From Rhabditoides inermis (Eukaryota > Nematoda > Chromadorea > Rhabditida > Rhabditidae), in assembly GCA_963966185.1 (NCBI GenBank), contig CAWZYM010000232.1, positions 452,001 to 516,000 on the forward strand: a DNA stretch of 64,000 bases. The letters are read 5' to 3'. The position numbers and the translations under genes are program-made. Positions 34,574 to 45,205 of this stretch are shown here, one piece after another; positions within the stretch are counted from its first letter, which is position 1; each line of letters starts with the position of its first letter. The notes beneath the pieces were generated by a model. That model had not been told where the DNA came from, did no database searches, and saw only the letters and a list, made by a program, of their open reading frames with translations.

Positions 34574-35102
34574 CCCTTACTAAATTCCTACTGATCGCAG
34601 CCACCAAAGTACATCTGTCTCTCTCCAAACAGCGTGCTCTCTCGCGTGCTCTCGCGCTCGCCCGCCAGCAGAGGGCTAGCTATCAGCTAGCGTGACTGGA
34701 AACGACACCCACCCACACGCTGGCCTTTCGCCTAGTGCGAGTGCGAGATCGCTCATAACTTCTTTCGGAGAAAAGATACAAAGATGCCGTCAATTAGTGA
34801 TCTGCCCTATGGAACCGTGCGAATCTAACTAACATAAATTGGAAGACTTCACATTGTTGCTAACATGTCCTTTGGATATCGCTACTTGAAAATTCTGGCG
34901 CGAGCCTTATTTTAACCCAAGAGAGAGGGCGCTGCGCGCCCTCTCTAATTGTACGAGAGAGTGCTCACAAAAAAGAATACTAACTAAACATAGCCGATCA
35001 ATAGTAATACGAAGTGTGCTACGAAGTGAGCATAACAAGTCAAAGAAAACGGTAAACCATAAACCATTTAACAAGTCAACAATCTGTGATGTATGTAATA
35101 TT
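34574..35102. other. Right flank of insertion and 3' flank of zinc-finger gene P1
   Basis: 34574-34950 is unique non-coding sequence belonging to the insertion. It ends in a short GC-rich palindrome (AGAGAGGGCGC ... GCGCCCTCTCT, 34922-34946). From 34951 the duplicated unit resumes. ATT occurs at both edges of the insertion and may be a 3-bp target duplication. Confidence 0.55.
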
Positions 35103-35166
35103 CTAATCGAAGCACTCGGCGAGGAGGGAATCCACTTCTCCCTGAACCTGAAAGCAACATCCGTGA

Positions 35167-35207
<41 letters not shown>

Positions 35208-36608
35208 AGAGGATGAGTAGAGGAGGAGGGAGGAGGGGAGGAGAGAATGAGAGTGAAAGAAATGGGATGGGAGAGAGAGAGAGAGAGAGATAGCGAGCGA
35301 GCACGTACCTCGTGCATGTTGCTGACCACATAGGCCTTGGCGAAGACAGTGTTCTCGATAGCATGCACTCTCTTCACGTGGCTCACCACCTGGGTCTTCA
35401 CTAAAACCAGAATGAAACAATGCACAGAAAGAGAGAGGAACGAGACAGATACATACATCCGTAACTGTACTTGCAGTGGTTGAATGTGCAGTGGAAGGGG
35501 CGGAGCTTGGAGTGTCTTGTGATCGCGTGTGAGAGACGGTCGAAGGGCGACGAACGCACATCGGCAGAGCACTTCTACAATGGTGTGCTTGCACTTTCAT
35601 CGTGTAGTCTGCACACACCTTGCAGGACACAGTGCGCCTGGCCTTCTTGCCAACAGCCTTCGCCACACCGACATCGCCCTTCTCTCCCTTCACGTCTCTC
35701 ACGCGCTTCGACACATTGATGAAGTCCTGAACATACTAGTATTTTACTAGCAGAACTCCACGACTCCGCCCACATCATCGGCGAGCGTGTCCAGGGGCAT
35801 CTCATCATCCGAATCGGCCAGATCAATCAGAGCCGGAGTGCCCGCCTGTAGAAACATTGGCATAAGTACGAGAAGGAAGTATCACAGTACCTGGAACGAC
35901 ACCTCCTTTTTCAGGTTCATAGAGACGTCGGCGGGAGTGGTAGATGTAGGAACCTGGTGAAAAAGAACTAAAAACGGGTACGAAATCAAACACACCTTTG
36001 ACATGTTGTGATTAGTGTTGAGCTGCTCCTCAGTGTTCGCGGCAGTCGGCTCGCAGTTCACTTTCTCATCGAGAAGAATACCGGGGTTCTGAAATATTGT
36101 ATAACTAACATCCTCCATAACTCACAACAAGAATACATCAATAACAATAGTGACTGGCCAGCATTGCGAGGTCGATGGGCTGAGAAGTGGTGTGGGGGTG
36201 GGCGGTGGCAGTCGCGCCTTCTCCCTCGGCCCCCTCACACGGGTGGGGCGAGGAACTGAAAGGAACATCTGACAGTGACACGACACGGTACGAAAAAAAC
36301 GAGTGAACATGAACACTAGATACACGATGTGACCTGTGATTGGTGTGAGTGGAAGCAGCCCTCTCAGCCTGCTCTCCTGTGACGATGGCATGTGTGAACT
36401 GCACATCCATGCCGTGGCCCAGAGCGAACTGCAAAGAGAGGGAGGTGGAGAATGGATCTAAGGGGATAGAGAAAGAGAGAGAGGGAGGGGGAGAGAGAAA
36501 GAGGGAGAGAGGGGGATAGAGGGAGAGGGCGCGTACCTGTGTGAGCAACTGCATCATCTCTGGTTTCTTCTGCATGTCCAGGCGCATCACCGCGTACACG
36601 TCACGCAT
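35103..36608 (-). CDS. C2H2-type zinc-finger family protein, member P1
   Basis: Exon 1 (36537-36608, 24 codons) encodes M-R-D-V-Y-A-V-M-R-L-D and ends in L-L-T-Q. Exon 2 (36334-36428, 95 bp) encodes F-A-L-G-H-G-M-D-V-Q-F-T-H-A. Later exons encode an acidic linker with I-D-L-A-D-S-D-D, a basic stretch, and C-K-K-C before S-H-A-I-T-R-H. Then comes F-H-C-T-F-N-H-C-K-Y-S-Y, continued after an intron by V-V-S-H-V-K-R-V-H. The last exon ends in S-L-L-A-E-C-F-D. The spacing gives two C2H2-like fingers. The join after exon 3 is doubtful: the position homologous to the GT donor in paralogue P3 reads GC (CTG-GCCAGT), and the nearby GT would shift the frame. Probably a nuclear nucleic-acid-binding protein; the target is unknown. 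The last intron holds a (GA)n tract. Confidence 0.7.
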
Positions 36609-37073
36609 ATCTTATTCAGATTTTATACGTTTATTCTAATCGGCATTATCAATGTGAAAACTGAGTTTAATCAAATAGAAAATACAGATGGAACAAAAGA
36701 CGGCAGAACGGCCCTGGCCCACCCGTATTTCGCAACAATGAGAAAGCGTCGGAAAGATTGATCGATGTCACTACTAATGCGATATACATGCGGAGGACAT
36801 TTAAGACTATCGGACAAACACAAGAAGCAACACAATTTATGAACAATGTAACATCGTTAGTAAACGGAATTACTATTTTGCACCCAGTCAGATGATATTA
36901 GATAGTCCCAAAGGATAGATTGCAAATCCAATCACACACCAAAAAGAAATAGTGGAAAAAAACATTTGCAACAATTTACTCAACAGTTTCAATAAGTGAT
37001 CACTGATACACTGATTATTCTATGGGTACGGGCCGTCGTATTCTTCAGCGGAAGCGACAGAGCAGTCGTCAGT
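36609..37073. other. Intergenic between P1 and Q1
   Basis: AT-rich, with no exon recognised. The same sequence recurs at 41642-42106 in the second copy of the tandem duplication. It should hold the promoter of P1 and the 3' UTR of Q1. Confidence 0.4.
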
Positions 37074-38514
37074 CTATAGGAAACACTCTGCGACCAGAGC
37101 GTCCAGCTCGGATTTGGTCTGAAACTATGAAATGTACCAATGAATAGTCAATAGTACCAATCTCTCTCCTCTCTCTCTCCCTCTCTCTTTCTCTCTTTCT
37201 CATACCTGCACGGGATCCCCGATAGGCGCAACTAGCTGGCCGGCCGCAGCCCTGTCTGCGCACCGATGCACAATCATCGCGTGTTTCACAGCGTTGTTCT
37301 TACCTAAACACATGGACAGTGTATACCGTGGTTTGCGTTAGTATGATAGAATGAACACACTCTTGGCTTTCTGTCCGCAGTCCCGGCACTTGAAGAGGTA
37401 AATGGAGGAGTGTTTGAAAAGGGCGTGATCGAGCGGACGACTTTTATCAGTAGGTGAGCGAGTGGCGATCGCCTGACCACACTTCTGAAACAATAAACAT
37501 TTACAGTATGAACAAGGAAACTAAAGGAAACACAAAAACTAACGCACCAAACACGACCTAGTGCACGTGAAGGAGTGCGGGCGGAACTGCTTCTGACCAG
37601 GCTTGCACGTAGTCTTTCCCCTCTTCGTAGGACACGCTTCCTCCCCAGCCTCTCTGACTTCGCCCTTCTTCTTCTTGTCCAGTCTGCATCGACGTACCGC
37701 CCTATTCGACGACGTCGGAGCGTCGTCATCACCAGACAGATACACCACATCTGTCGAAGCGGCCTAGATGAGAATCGCGTAATCCAATAGTGTAACCAAC
37801 CAACCTCGCTGTCTCCTCCAGGGAACGCGATTCGCGGTTTCACGTCGGCAGTCAGATCCATGGACAGAGGAATGGTAACGTGTCCAGATGACATCTTGAA
37901 CATCAAGTTGAAAGATAAACAAGACAAGACTATAGGTGATGTAGTACCGTCGTTTGCAGATGCTGCTTCCTGTCCTGTTCCTCCACTCCCCCTCCGCTCT
38001 CCTCCATATCTGCCCCATCTCCAGAGAACACAGGGTGGTCAGCGACGAGCATATCCTAGTGAAAGTAACTAGATTTTGTTCGCTTTCTCTCTTTCAGTTT
38101 CCCTCTCACCTGTGAATTGTCTGCCATTGTGGGCGGCTTCAAATCAATGAATGTCATGTGATGGCTCGTATTTGCTCTGGCAGACTCGTCCGGTCCATCG
38201 GTGCGTGCGAAAGCGAATGCCCGACACACCTACTATGGATACACATATAAATGAAGATACATGAATGTGCGCACCTGAGTGGGTTCCACTCTTTGTGGGC
38301 GATCCATCGGGATATCGACGGGACGAGCCAGAGTCGGGACAGGGGACAGTCCAGACGGAGATGTAGCACTGTAATATAATGGATCTCGACTTCATAGATG
38401 CCAAACCATTTCCACGCACCTCTCCCGCTGTTCTCTCTCGATGGCTCTCTCCGCTGCCGCTCCATCCAACACACAGGTAGAGAACTTGACAGAAGCACCA
38501 CGACACAAACCGAA
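37074..38514 (-). pseudogene. Zinc-finger family member Q1, lacking its first exon
   Basis: Near-identical to exons 2 onward of gene Q2 (42107-44980). Exon 2 (starting at 38514, F-G-L-C-R-G-A-S-V-K-F-S-T-C) and all later exons are present and open. These include V-K-H-A-M-I-V-H and the C-terminal L-D-A-L-V-A-E-C-F-L. The duplicated block ends at 39769, before the sequence corresponding to Q2 exon 1 (44906-44980), so the start codon and 25 N-terminal residues are missing. No replacement first exon with L-T-Q-like content is seen between 38515 and 40129. It is either a 5'-truncated pseudogene or uses an unrecognised start. The splice acceptor at 37485-37487 is intact here, unlike in Q2. Confidence 0.7.
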
Positions 38515-39769
38515 CTGCAATGCATTATTCCATGAACCAGAGTATCTTAAAGGTAGTGTTCACTCTGAATTTGAAAGTGGAGTTGACCATACCAGGATAT
38601 AGTGCATACTTTCGAAGTTAAAATGGCAAAATATTACATTATGAAACGATTAAAACCTATTTAAAACATGCTAAGAAATATTAATTTCATAGTGCCACTA
38701 AGCAAAATTGGTGCCAGTCTTTGGCTCCATTATCGTGCATTATTTCGTGTTGGTGAGATTTCACAGTTGGACGCACAACTTCATTATATTTTTTTATCAT
38801 GTTCACAAGTTTAACTTTTCTGTTCATTCCTCCTCAACTTTTTAAACATGTTTTCATTATTATGATCAAAATATATTATATAAGTTAAAACAAAACGTCA
38901 AAATAACTCACGAAAATGAATTAAAGAAGAGGAGTTCGGAGTGGTGAAATGAAATGATCACTGTTGTCACACGTCAAAAAATGACGATACAAAGTTTCCG
39001 TACTTCGTGGCGGGACCAATTTCGAAAACAAATTCCCATTGGAAATTCGTGTCAAGTGGTGCCAAGTTTGTACCTCAACACGAAAAAACTGACGAATTGT
39101 CTGATTTTCATGGTGCTATTTCATTTTATATCACATTAATTGGTAGAATTTTTATTTTGGTTTCAATTTGATCGCCATATCGATACTAACTATGTCGACT
39201 TCATGTTATTATTCCGCACACCTCTCCTTTAAACAGAACGCACTAAAAGCTGTAACTTTATGTCAATATAATATTAATAATAATAATAATAAAAATTATT
39301 ATTATTTCTTCCTCTCTCGCATCGCGCGGTCGGGTCGAAATGATCTTCCCCCAGTACCCTTGAGCAAGGCGGGGAATAGCTCACGAGAACGCTGTCTTCC
39401 TAGCCCGCAGAGTAACTATTTATGGATTATAATGGAAGGAAAGGAACACCCGGAGCTCCACTGTCGTCTATAATGGTACCTAACTCTAATGGATTATGGA
39501 AAGAAAATCGAACGACTATCGACTGATTATCGATTCAATATCGACTTGCGACCTTCGACTCTCCCATTCCAGTTGCTAAACAGTGTTTCTCCCAGCGCCT
39601 AGCCCTTGTGGTGTACCGTATGCACTTGTTGTATAGTCAGGATATAGCGATTCTGGATAAATGATTGATTGATTTTATGTCAATAGGAGAAAATGTACTA
39701 TTTAATCTTTAATGATTTTATTCAAAACACTTTTAAACATAATTTTTGAAACAAATATCTGTCGTACAG
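38515..39769. other. Non-coding part of duplicated unit with dispersed repeat
   Basis: 38560-39290 is AT-rich without exons. About 39290-39690 resembles the dispersed element at 17870-18290, with GC-rich head, a stretch with ATTATAATGGAAGGAAAGG, and an end in GATTCTGGATAAATGATTGA plus a TTGATT-like tail. The same sequence occurs at 43548-44804 as part of the tandem duplication; there it is intron 1 of Q2. Confidence 0.5.
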
Positions 39770-40129
39770 ACTTCACAACATTCACGATGTCCGCCTCGCT
39801 ATCTCGCTACTCAATCCATCTCGCATTCAGTCAGATACCCCTTCTGGGTGGATAGGGCAACCATAACGGTGTACACAAATTGAACAACATACCATAAACA
39901 TTTTACTTTCACAGCACAAAACCAACAATAATGATTTACAGAACAATAAGCGAACAATAACATTATTGTACGAGAGAGTGCTCACAAAAAAGAATACTAA
40001 CTAAACATAGCCGATCAATAGTAATACGAAGTGTGCTACGAAGTGAGCATAACAAGTCAAAGAAAACGGTAAACCATAAACCATTTAACAAGTCAACAAT
40101 CTGTGATGTATGTAATATTCTAATCGAAG

Positions 40130-40183
40130 CACTCGGCGAGGAGGGAATCCACTTCTCCCTGAACCTGAAAGCAACATCCGTGA

Positions 40184-40234
<51 letters not shown>

Positions 40235-41641
40235 AGAGGATGAGTAGAGGAGGAGGGAGGAGGGGAGGAGAGAATGAGAGTGAAAGAAATGGGATGGGAG
40301 AGAGAGAGAGAGAGAGAGAGAGATAGCGAGCGAGCACGTACCTCGTGCATGTTGCTGACCACATAGGCCTTGGCGAAGACAGTGTTCTCGATAGCATGCA
40401 CTCTCTTCACGTGGCTCACCACCTGGGTCTTCACTAAAACCAGAATGAAACAATGCACAGAAAGAGAGAGGAACGAGACAGATACATACATCCGTAACTG
40501 TACTTGCAGTGGTTGAATGTGCAGTGGAAGGGGCGGAGCTTGGAGTGTCTTGTGATCGCGTGTGAGAGACGGTCGAAGGGCGACGAACGCACATCGGCAG
40601 AGCACTTCTACAATGGTGTGCTTGCACTTTCATCGTGTAGTCTGCACACACCTTGCAGGACACAGTGCGCCTGGCCTTCTTGCCAACAGCCTTCGCCACA
40701 CCGACATCGCCCTTCTCTCCCTTCACGTCTCTCACGCGCTTCGACACATTGATGAAGTCCTGAACATACTAGTATTTTACTAGCAGAACTCCACGACTCC
40801 GCCCACATCATCGGCGAGCGTGTCCAGGGGCATCTCATCATCCGAATCGGCCAGATCAATCAGAGCCGGAGTGCCCGCCTGTAGAAACATTGGCATAAGT
40901 ACGAGAAGGAAGTATCACAGTACCTGGAACGACACCTCCTTTTTCAGGTTCATAGAGACGTCGGCGGGAGTGGTAGATGTAGGAACCTGGTGAAAAAGAA
41001 CTAAAAACGGGTACGAAATCAAACACACCTTTGACATGTTGTGATTAGTGTTGAGCTGCTCCTCAGTGTTCGCGGCAGTCGGCTCGCAGTTCACTTTCTC
41101 ATCGAGAAGAATACCGGGGTTCTGAAATATTGTATAACTAACATCCTCCATAACTCACAACAAGAATACATCAATAACAATAGTGACTGGCCAGCATTGC
41201 GAGGTCGATGGGCTGAGAAGTGGTGTGGGGGTGGGCGGTGGCAGTCGCGCCTTCTCCCTCGGCCCCCTCACACGGGTGGGGCGAGGAACTGAAAGGAACA
41301 TCTGACAGTGACACGACACGGTACGAAAAAAACGAGTGAACATGAACACTAGATACACGATGTGACCTGTGATTGGTGTGAGTGGAAGCAGCCCTCTCAG
41401 CCTGCTCTCCTGTGACGATGGCATGTGTGAACTGCACATCCATGCCGTGGCCCAGAGCGAACTGCAAAGAGAGGGAGGTGGAGAATGGATCTAAGGGGAT
41501 AGAGAAAGAGAGAGAGGGAGGGGGAGAGAGAAAGAGGGAGAGAGGGGGATAGAGGGAGAGGGCGCGTACCTGTGTGAGCAACTGCATCATCTCTGGTTTC
41601 TTCTGCATGTCCAGGCGCATCACCGCGTACACGTCACGCAT
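40130..41641 (-). CDS. C2H2-type zinc-finger family protein, member P2
   Basis: Second copy of P1 with the same exons; start ATG 41639-41641, stop TAG 40130-40132. I saw no substitution in its coding exons compared with P1; only intronic (GA)n lengths differ. The doubtful GC position after exon 3 is shared, so it predates the duplication. The predicted product would be the same as that of P1: an N-terminal family domain (Y-A-V-M-R-L-D), acidic linker, two C2H2-like fingers and the terminal A-E-C-F-D. Confidence 0.7.
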
Positions 41642-42106
41642 ATCTTATTCAGATTTTATACGTTTATTCTAATCGGCATTATCAATGTGAAAACTGAGTT
41701 TAATCAAATAGAAAATACAGATGGAACAAAAGACGGCAGAACGGCCCTGGCCCACCCGTATTTCGCAACAATGAGAAAGCGTCGGAAAGATTGATCGATG
41801 TCACTACTAATGCGATATACATGCGGAGGACATTTAAGACTATCGGACAAACACAAGAAGCAACACAATTTATGAACAATGTAACATCGTTAGTAAACGG
41901 AATTACTATTTTGCACCCAGTCAGATGATATTAGATAGTCCCAAAGGATAGATTGCAAATCCAATCACACACCAAAAAGAAATAGTGGAAAAAAACATTT
42001 GCAACAATTTACTCAACAGTTTCAATAAGTGATCACTGATACACTGATTATTCTATGGGTACGGGCCGTCGTATTCTTCAGCGGAAGCGACAGAGCAGTC
42101 GTCAGT
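41642..42106. other. Intergenic between P2 and Q2
   Basis: Duplicate of 36609-37073. No exon recognised. Confidence 0.4.
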
Positions 42107-44980
42107 CTATAGGAAACACTCTGCGACCAGAGCGTCCAGCTCGGATTTGGTCTGAAACTATGAAATGTACCAATGAATAGTCAATAGTACCAATCTCTCT
42201 CCTCTCTCTCTCCCTCTCTCTTTCTCTCTTTCTCATACCTGCACGGGATCCCCGATAGGCGCAACTAGCTGGCCGGCCGCAGCCCTGTCTGCGCACCGAT
42301 GCACAATCATCGCGTGTTTCACAGCGTTGTTCTTACCTAAACACATGGACAGTGTATACCGTGGTTTGCGTTAGTATGATAGAATGAACACACTCTTGGC
42401 TTTCTGTCCGCAGTCCCGGCACTTGAAGAGGTAAATGGAGGAGTGTTTGAAAAGGGCGTGATCGAGCGGACGACTTTTATCAGTAGGTGAGCGAGTGGCG
42501 ATCGCCTGACCACACTTATGAAACAATAAACATTTACAGTATGAACAAGGAAACTAAAGGAAACACAAAAACTAACGCACCAAACACGACCTAGTGCACG
42601 TGAAGGAGTGCGGGCGGAACTGCTTCTGACCAGGCTTGCACGTAGTCTTTCCCCTCTTCGTAGGACACGCTTCCTCCCCAGCCTCTCTGACTTCGCCCTT
42701 CTTCTTCTTGTCCAGTCTGCATCGACGTACCGCCCTATTCGACGACGTCGGAGCGTCGTCATCACCAGACAGATACACCACATCTGTCGAAGCGGCCTAG
42801 ATGAGAATCGCGTAATCCAATAGTGTAACCAACCAACCTCGCTGTCTCCTCCAGGGAACGCGATTCGCGGTTTCACGTCGGCAGTCAGATCCATGGACAG
42901 AGGAATGGCAACGTGTCCAGATGACATCTTGAACATCAAGTTGAAAGATAAACAAGACAAGACTATAGGTGATGTAGTACCGTCGTTTGCAGATGCTGCT
43001 TCCTGTCCTGTTCCTCCACTCCCCCTCCGCTCTCCTCCATATCTGCCCCATCTCCAGAGAACACAGGGTGGTCAGCGACGAGCATATCCTAGTGAAAGTA
43101 ACTAGATTTTGTTCGCTTTCTCTCTTTCAGTTTCCCTCTCACCTGTGAATTGTCTGCCATTGTGGGCGGCTTCAAATCAATGAATGTCATGTGATGGCTC
43201 GTATTTGCTCTGGCAGACTCGTCCGGTCCATCGGTGCGTGCGAAAGCGAATGCCCGACACACCTACTATGGATACACATATAAATGAAGATACATGAATG
43301 TGCGCACCTGGGTGGGTTCCACTCTTTGTGGGCGATCCATCGGGATATCGACGGGACGAGCCAGAGTCGGGACAGGGGACAGTCCAGACGGAGATGTAGC
43401 ACTGTAATATAATGGATCTCGACTTCATAGATGCCAAACCATTTCCACGCACCTCTCCCGCTGTTCTCTCTCGATGGCTCTCTCCGCTGCCGCTCCATCC
43501 AACACACAGGTAGAGAACTTGACAGAAGCACCACGACACAAACCGAACTGCAATGCATTATTCCATGAACCAGAGTATCTTAAAGGTAGTGTTCACTCTG
43601 AATTTGAAAGTGGAGTTGACCATACCAGGATATAGTGCATACTTTCGAAGTTAAAATGGCCAAATATTACATTATGAAACGATTAAAACCTATTTAAAAC
43701 ATGCTAAGAAATATTAATTTCATAGTGCCACTAAGCAAAATTGGTGCCAGTCTTTGGCTCCATTATCGTGCATTATTTCGTGTTGGTGAGATTTCACAGT
43801 TGGACGCACAACTTCATTATATTTTTTTATCATGTTCACAAGTTTAACTTTTCTGTTCATTCCTCCTCAACTTTTTAAACATGTTTTCATTATTATGATC
43901 AAAATATATTATATAAGTTAAAACAAAACGTCAAAATAACTCACGAAAATGAATTAAAGAAGAGGAGTTCGGAGTGGTGAAATGAAATGATCACTGTTGT
44001 CACACGTCAAAAAATGACGATACAAAGTTTCCGTACTTCGTGGCGGGACCAATTTCGAAAACAAATTCCCATTGGAAATTCGTGTCAAGTGGTGCCAAGT
44101 TTGTACCTCAACACGAAAAAACTGACGAATTGTCTGATTTTCATGGTGCTATTTCATTTTATATCACATTAATTGGTAGAATTTTTATTTTGGTTTCAAT
44201 TTGATCGCCATATCGATACTAACTATGTCGACTTCATGTTATTATTCCGCACACCTCTCCTTTAAACAGAACGCACTAAAAGCTGTAACTTTATGTCAAT
44301 ATAATATTAATAATAATAATAATAAAAATTATTATTATTTCTTCCTCTCTCGCATCGCGCGGTCGGGTCGAAATGATCTTCCCCCAGTACCCTTGAGCAA
44401 GGCGGGGAATAGCTCACGAGAACGCTGTCTTCCTAGCCCGCAGAGTAACTATTTATGGATTATAATGGAAGGAAAGGAACACCCGGAGCTCCACTGTCGT
44501 CTATAATGGTACCTAACTCTAATGGATTATGGAAAGAAAATCGAACGACTATCGACTGATTATCGATTCAATATCGACTTGCGACCTTCGACTCTCCCAT
44601 TCCAGTTGCTAAACAGTGTTTCTCCCAGCGCCTAGCCCTTGTGGTGTACCGTATGCACTTGTTGTATAGTCAGGATATAGCGATTCTGGATAAATGATTG
44701 ATTGATTTTATGTCAATAGGAGAAAATGTACTATTTAATCTTTAATGATTTTATTCAAAACACTTTTAAACATAATTTTTGAAACAAATATCTGTCGTAC
44801 AGACATCTTAGTGAACCATGAATCTAATTTCAAACAAAATTAATTATTATTTCATTCGAATCTCAGAGTGTACACTACCTTTAATAACTCGATGAACAAG
44901 CGCACCTGTGTGATGGCAGATATGTTATCCGGAGTATTGTCCACTTCCAGAATAGCAAAGATGCGATTCGGAGGCGCCAT
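42107..44980 (-). CDS. C2H2-type zinc-finger family protein, member Q2
   Basis: Exon 1 (44906-44980, 25 codons) encodes M-A-P-P-N-R-I-F-A-I-L-E-V-D and lies just outside the tandem duplication. Intron 1 is about 1.36 kb. Exon 2 (43453-43547) is 95 bp and ends in phase 2, exactly as in P1 to P3. Later exons encode a Pro/Ser linker, an acidic part with V-Y-L-S-G-D-D-D, the basic run K-K-K-K-G-E, and C-T-R-S-C. The finger segment C-G-Q-A-I-A-T leads to L-D-H-A-L-F-K-H and L-F-K-C-R-D-C-G-Q-K-A-K. After an intron come V-K-H-A-M-I-V-H and the terminal L-D-A-L-V-A-E-C-F-L. One acceptor (42518-42520) reads CAT instead of the CAG found in Q1; the next AG three bases on would keep the frame and drop one Lys. 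Its role is unknown, probably nuclear. Confidence 0.72.
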
Positions 44981-45205
44981 TTCAGACACCTTTACAATTA
45001 AATAAAGAAATAAACAAAACAAATTTCGCCTTCAGATATCCCTGACGGGTGGACATAGCAAACCATATTGCTCGACGAGAACGGAACATGATACGATACG
45101 ATAATCATTTCATTCTCAAAACATGCAACAATGAACAACATCAACATAAACATAAAGCAACGCTTGCAAAACTTATGAAATGAGTAAGTGCGGACGGTAA
45201 GATGT
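44981..45205. other. Short intergenic spacer
   Basis: Between the Q2 start and the end of gene R. Contains a sequence related to the repeat near 32080 and 39833 (TCAGATA followed by a GGGTGGA block). No exon. Confidence 0.4.

Larger units (their letters stand above)
32018..39769. repeat. Direct tandem duplication, copy 1 (with 2.7-kb insertion)
   Basis: Matches 39770-44804 apart from an insertion (about 32216-34950). The left shared part (32018-32215) equals 39770-39967, and the right part (34951-39769) equals 39968-44804. I noticed only about four base substitutions outside microsatellites over the duplicated 5 kb (for example near 37490, 37874, 38279 and 38626). This indicates a very young event. 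The unit holds one complete zinc-finger gene and all but the first exon of a second. Confidence 0.92.
39770..44804. repeat. Direct tandem duplication, copy 2 (empty insertion site)
   Basis: 5,035 bases matching copy 1 (32018-39769 minus the insertion). At 39964-39968 the sequence reads straight through the point where copy 1 is interrupted. The junction with copy 1 at 39769/39770 and the right end at 44804/44805 share only an AC or GAC, indicating a junction with little or no homology. (GA)n tracts at 40190 and 40300 are longer than in copy 1. Confidence 0.92.

Noticed and set aside
33341..34594. Open reading frame of over 400 codons on the + strand
   Set aside because: It is produced by the pyrimidine satellite; the predicted protein is only Ser/Leu/Phe repeats and other frames are open as well.
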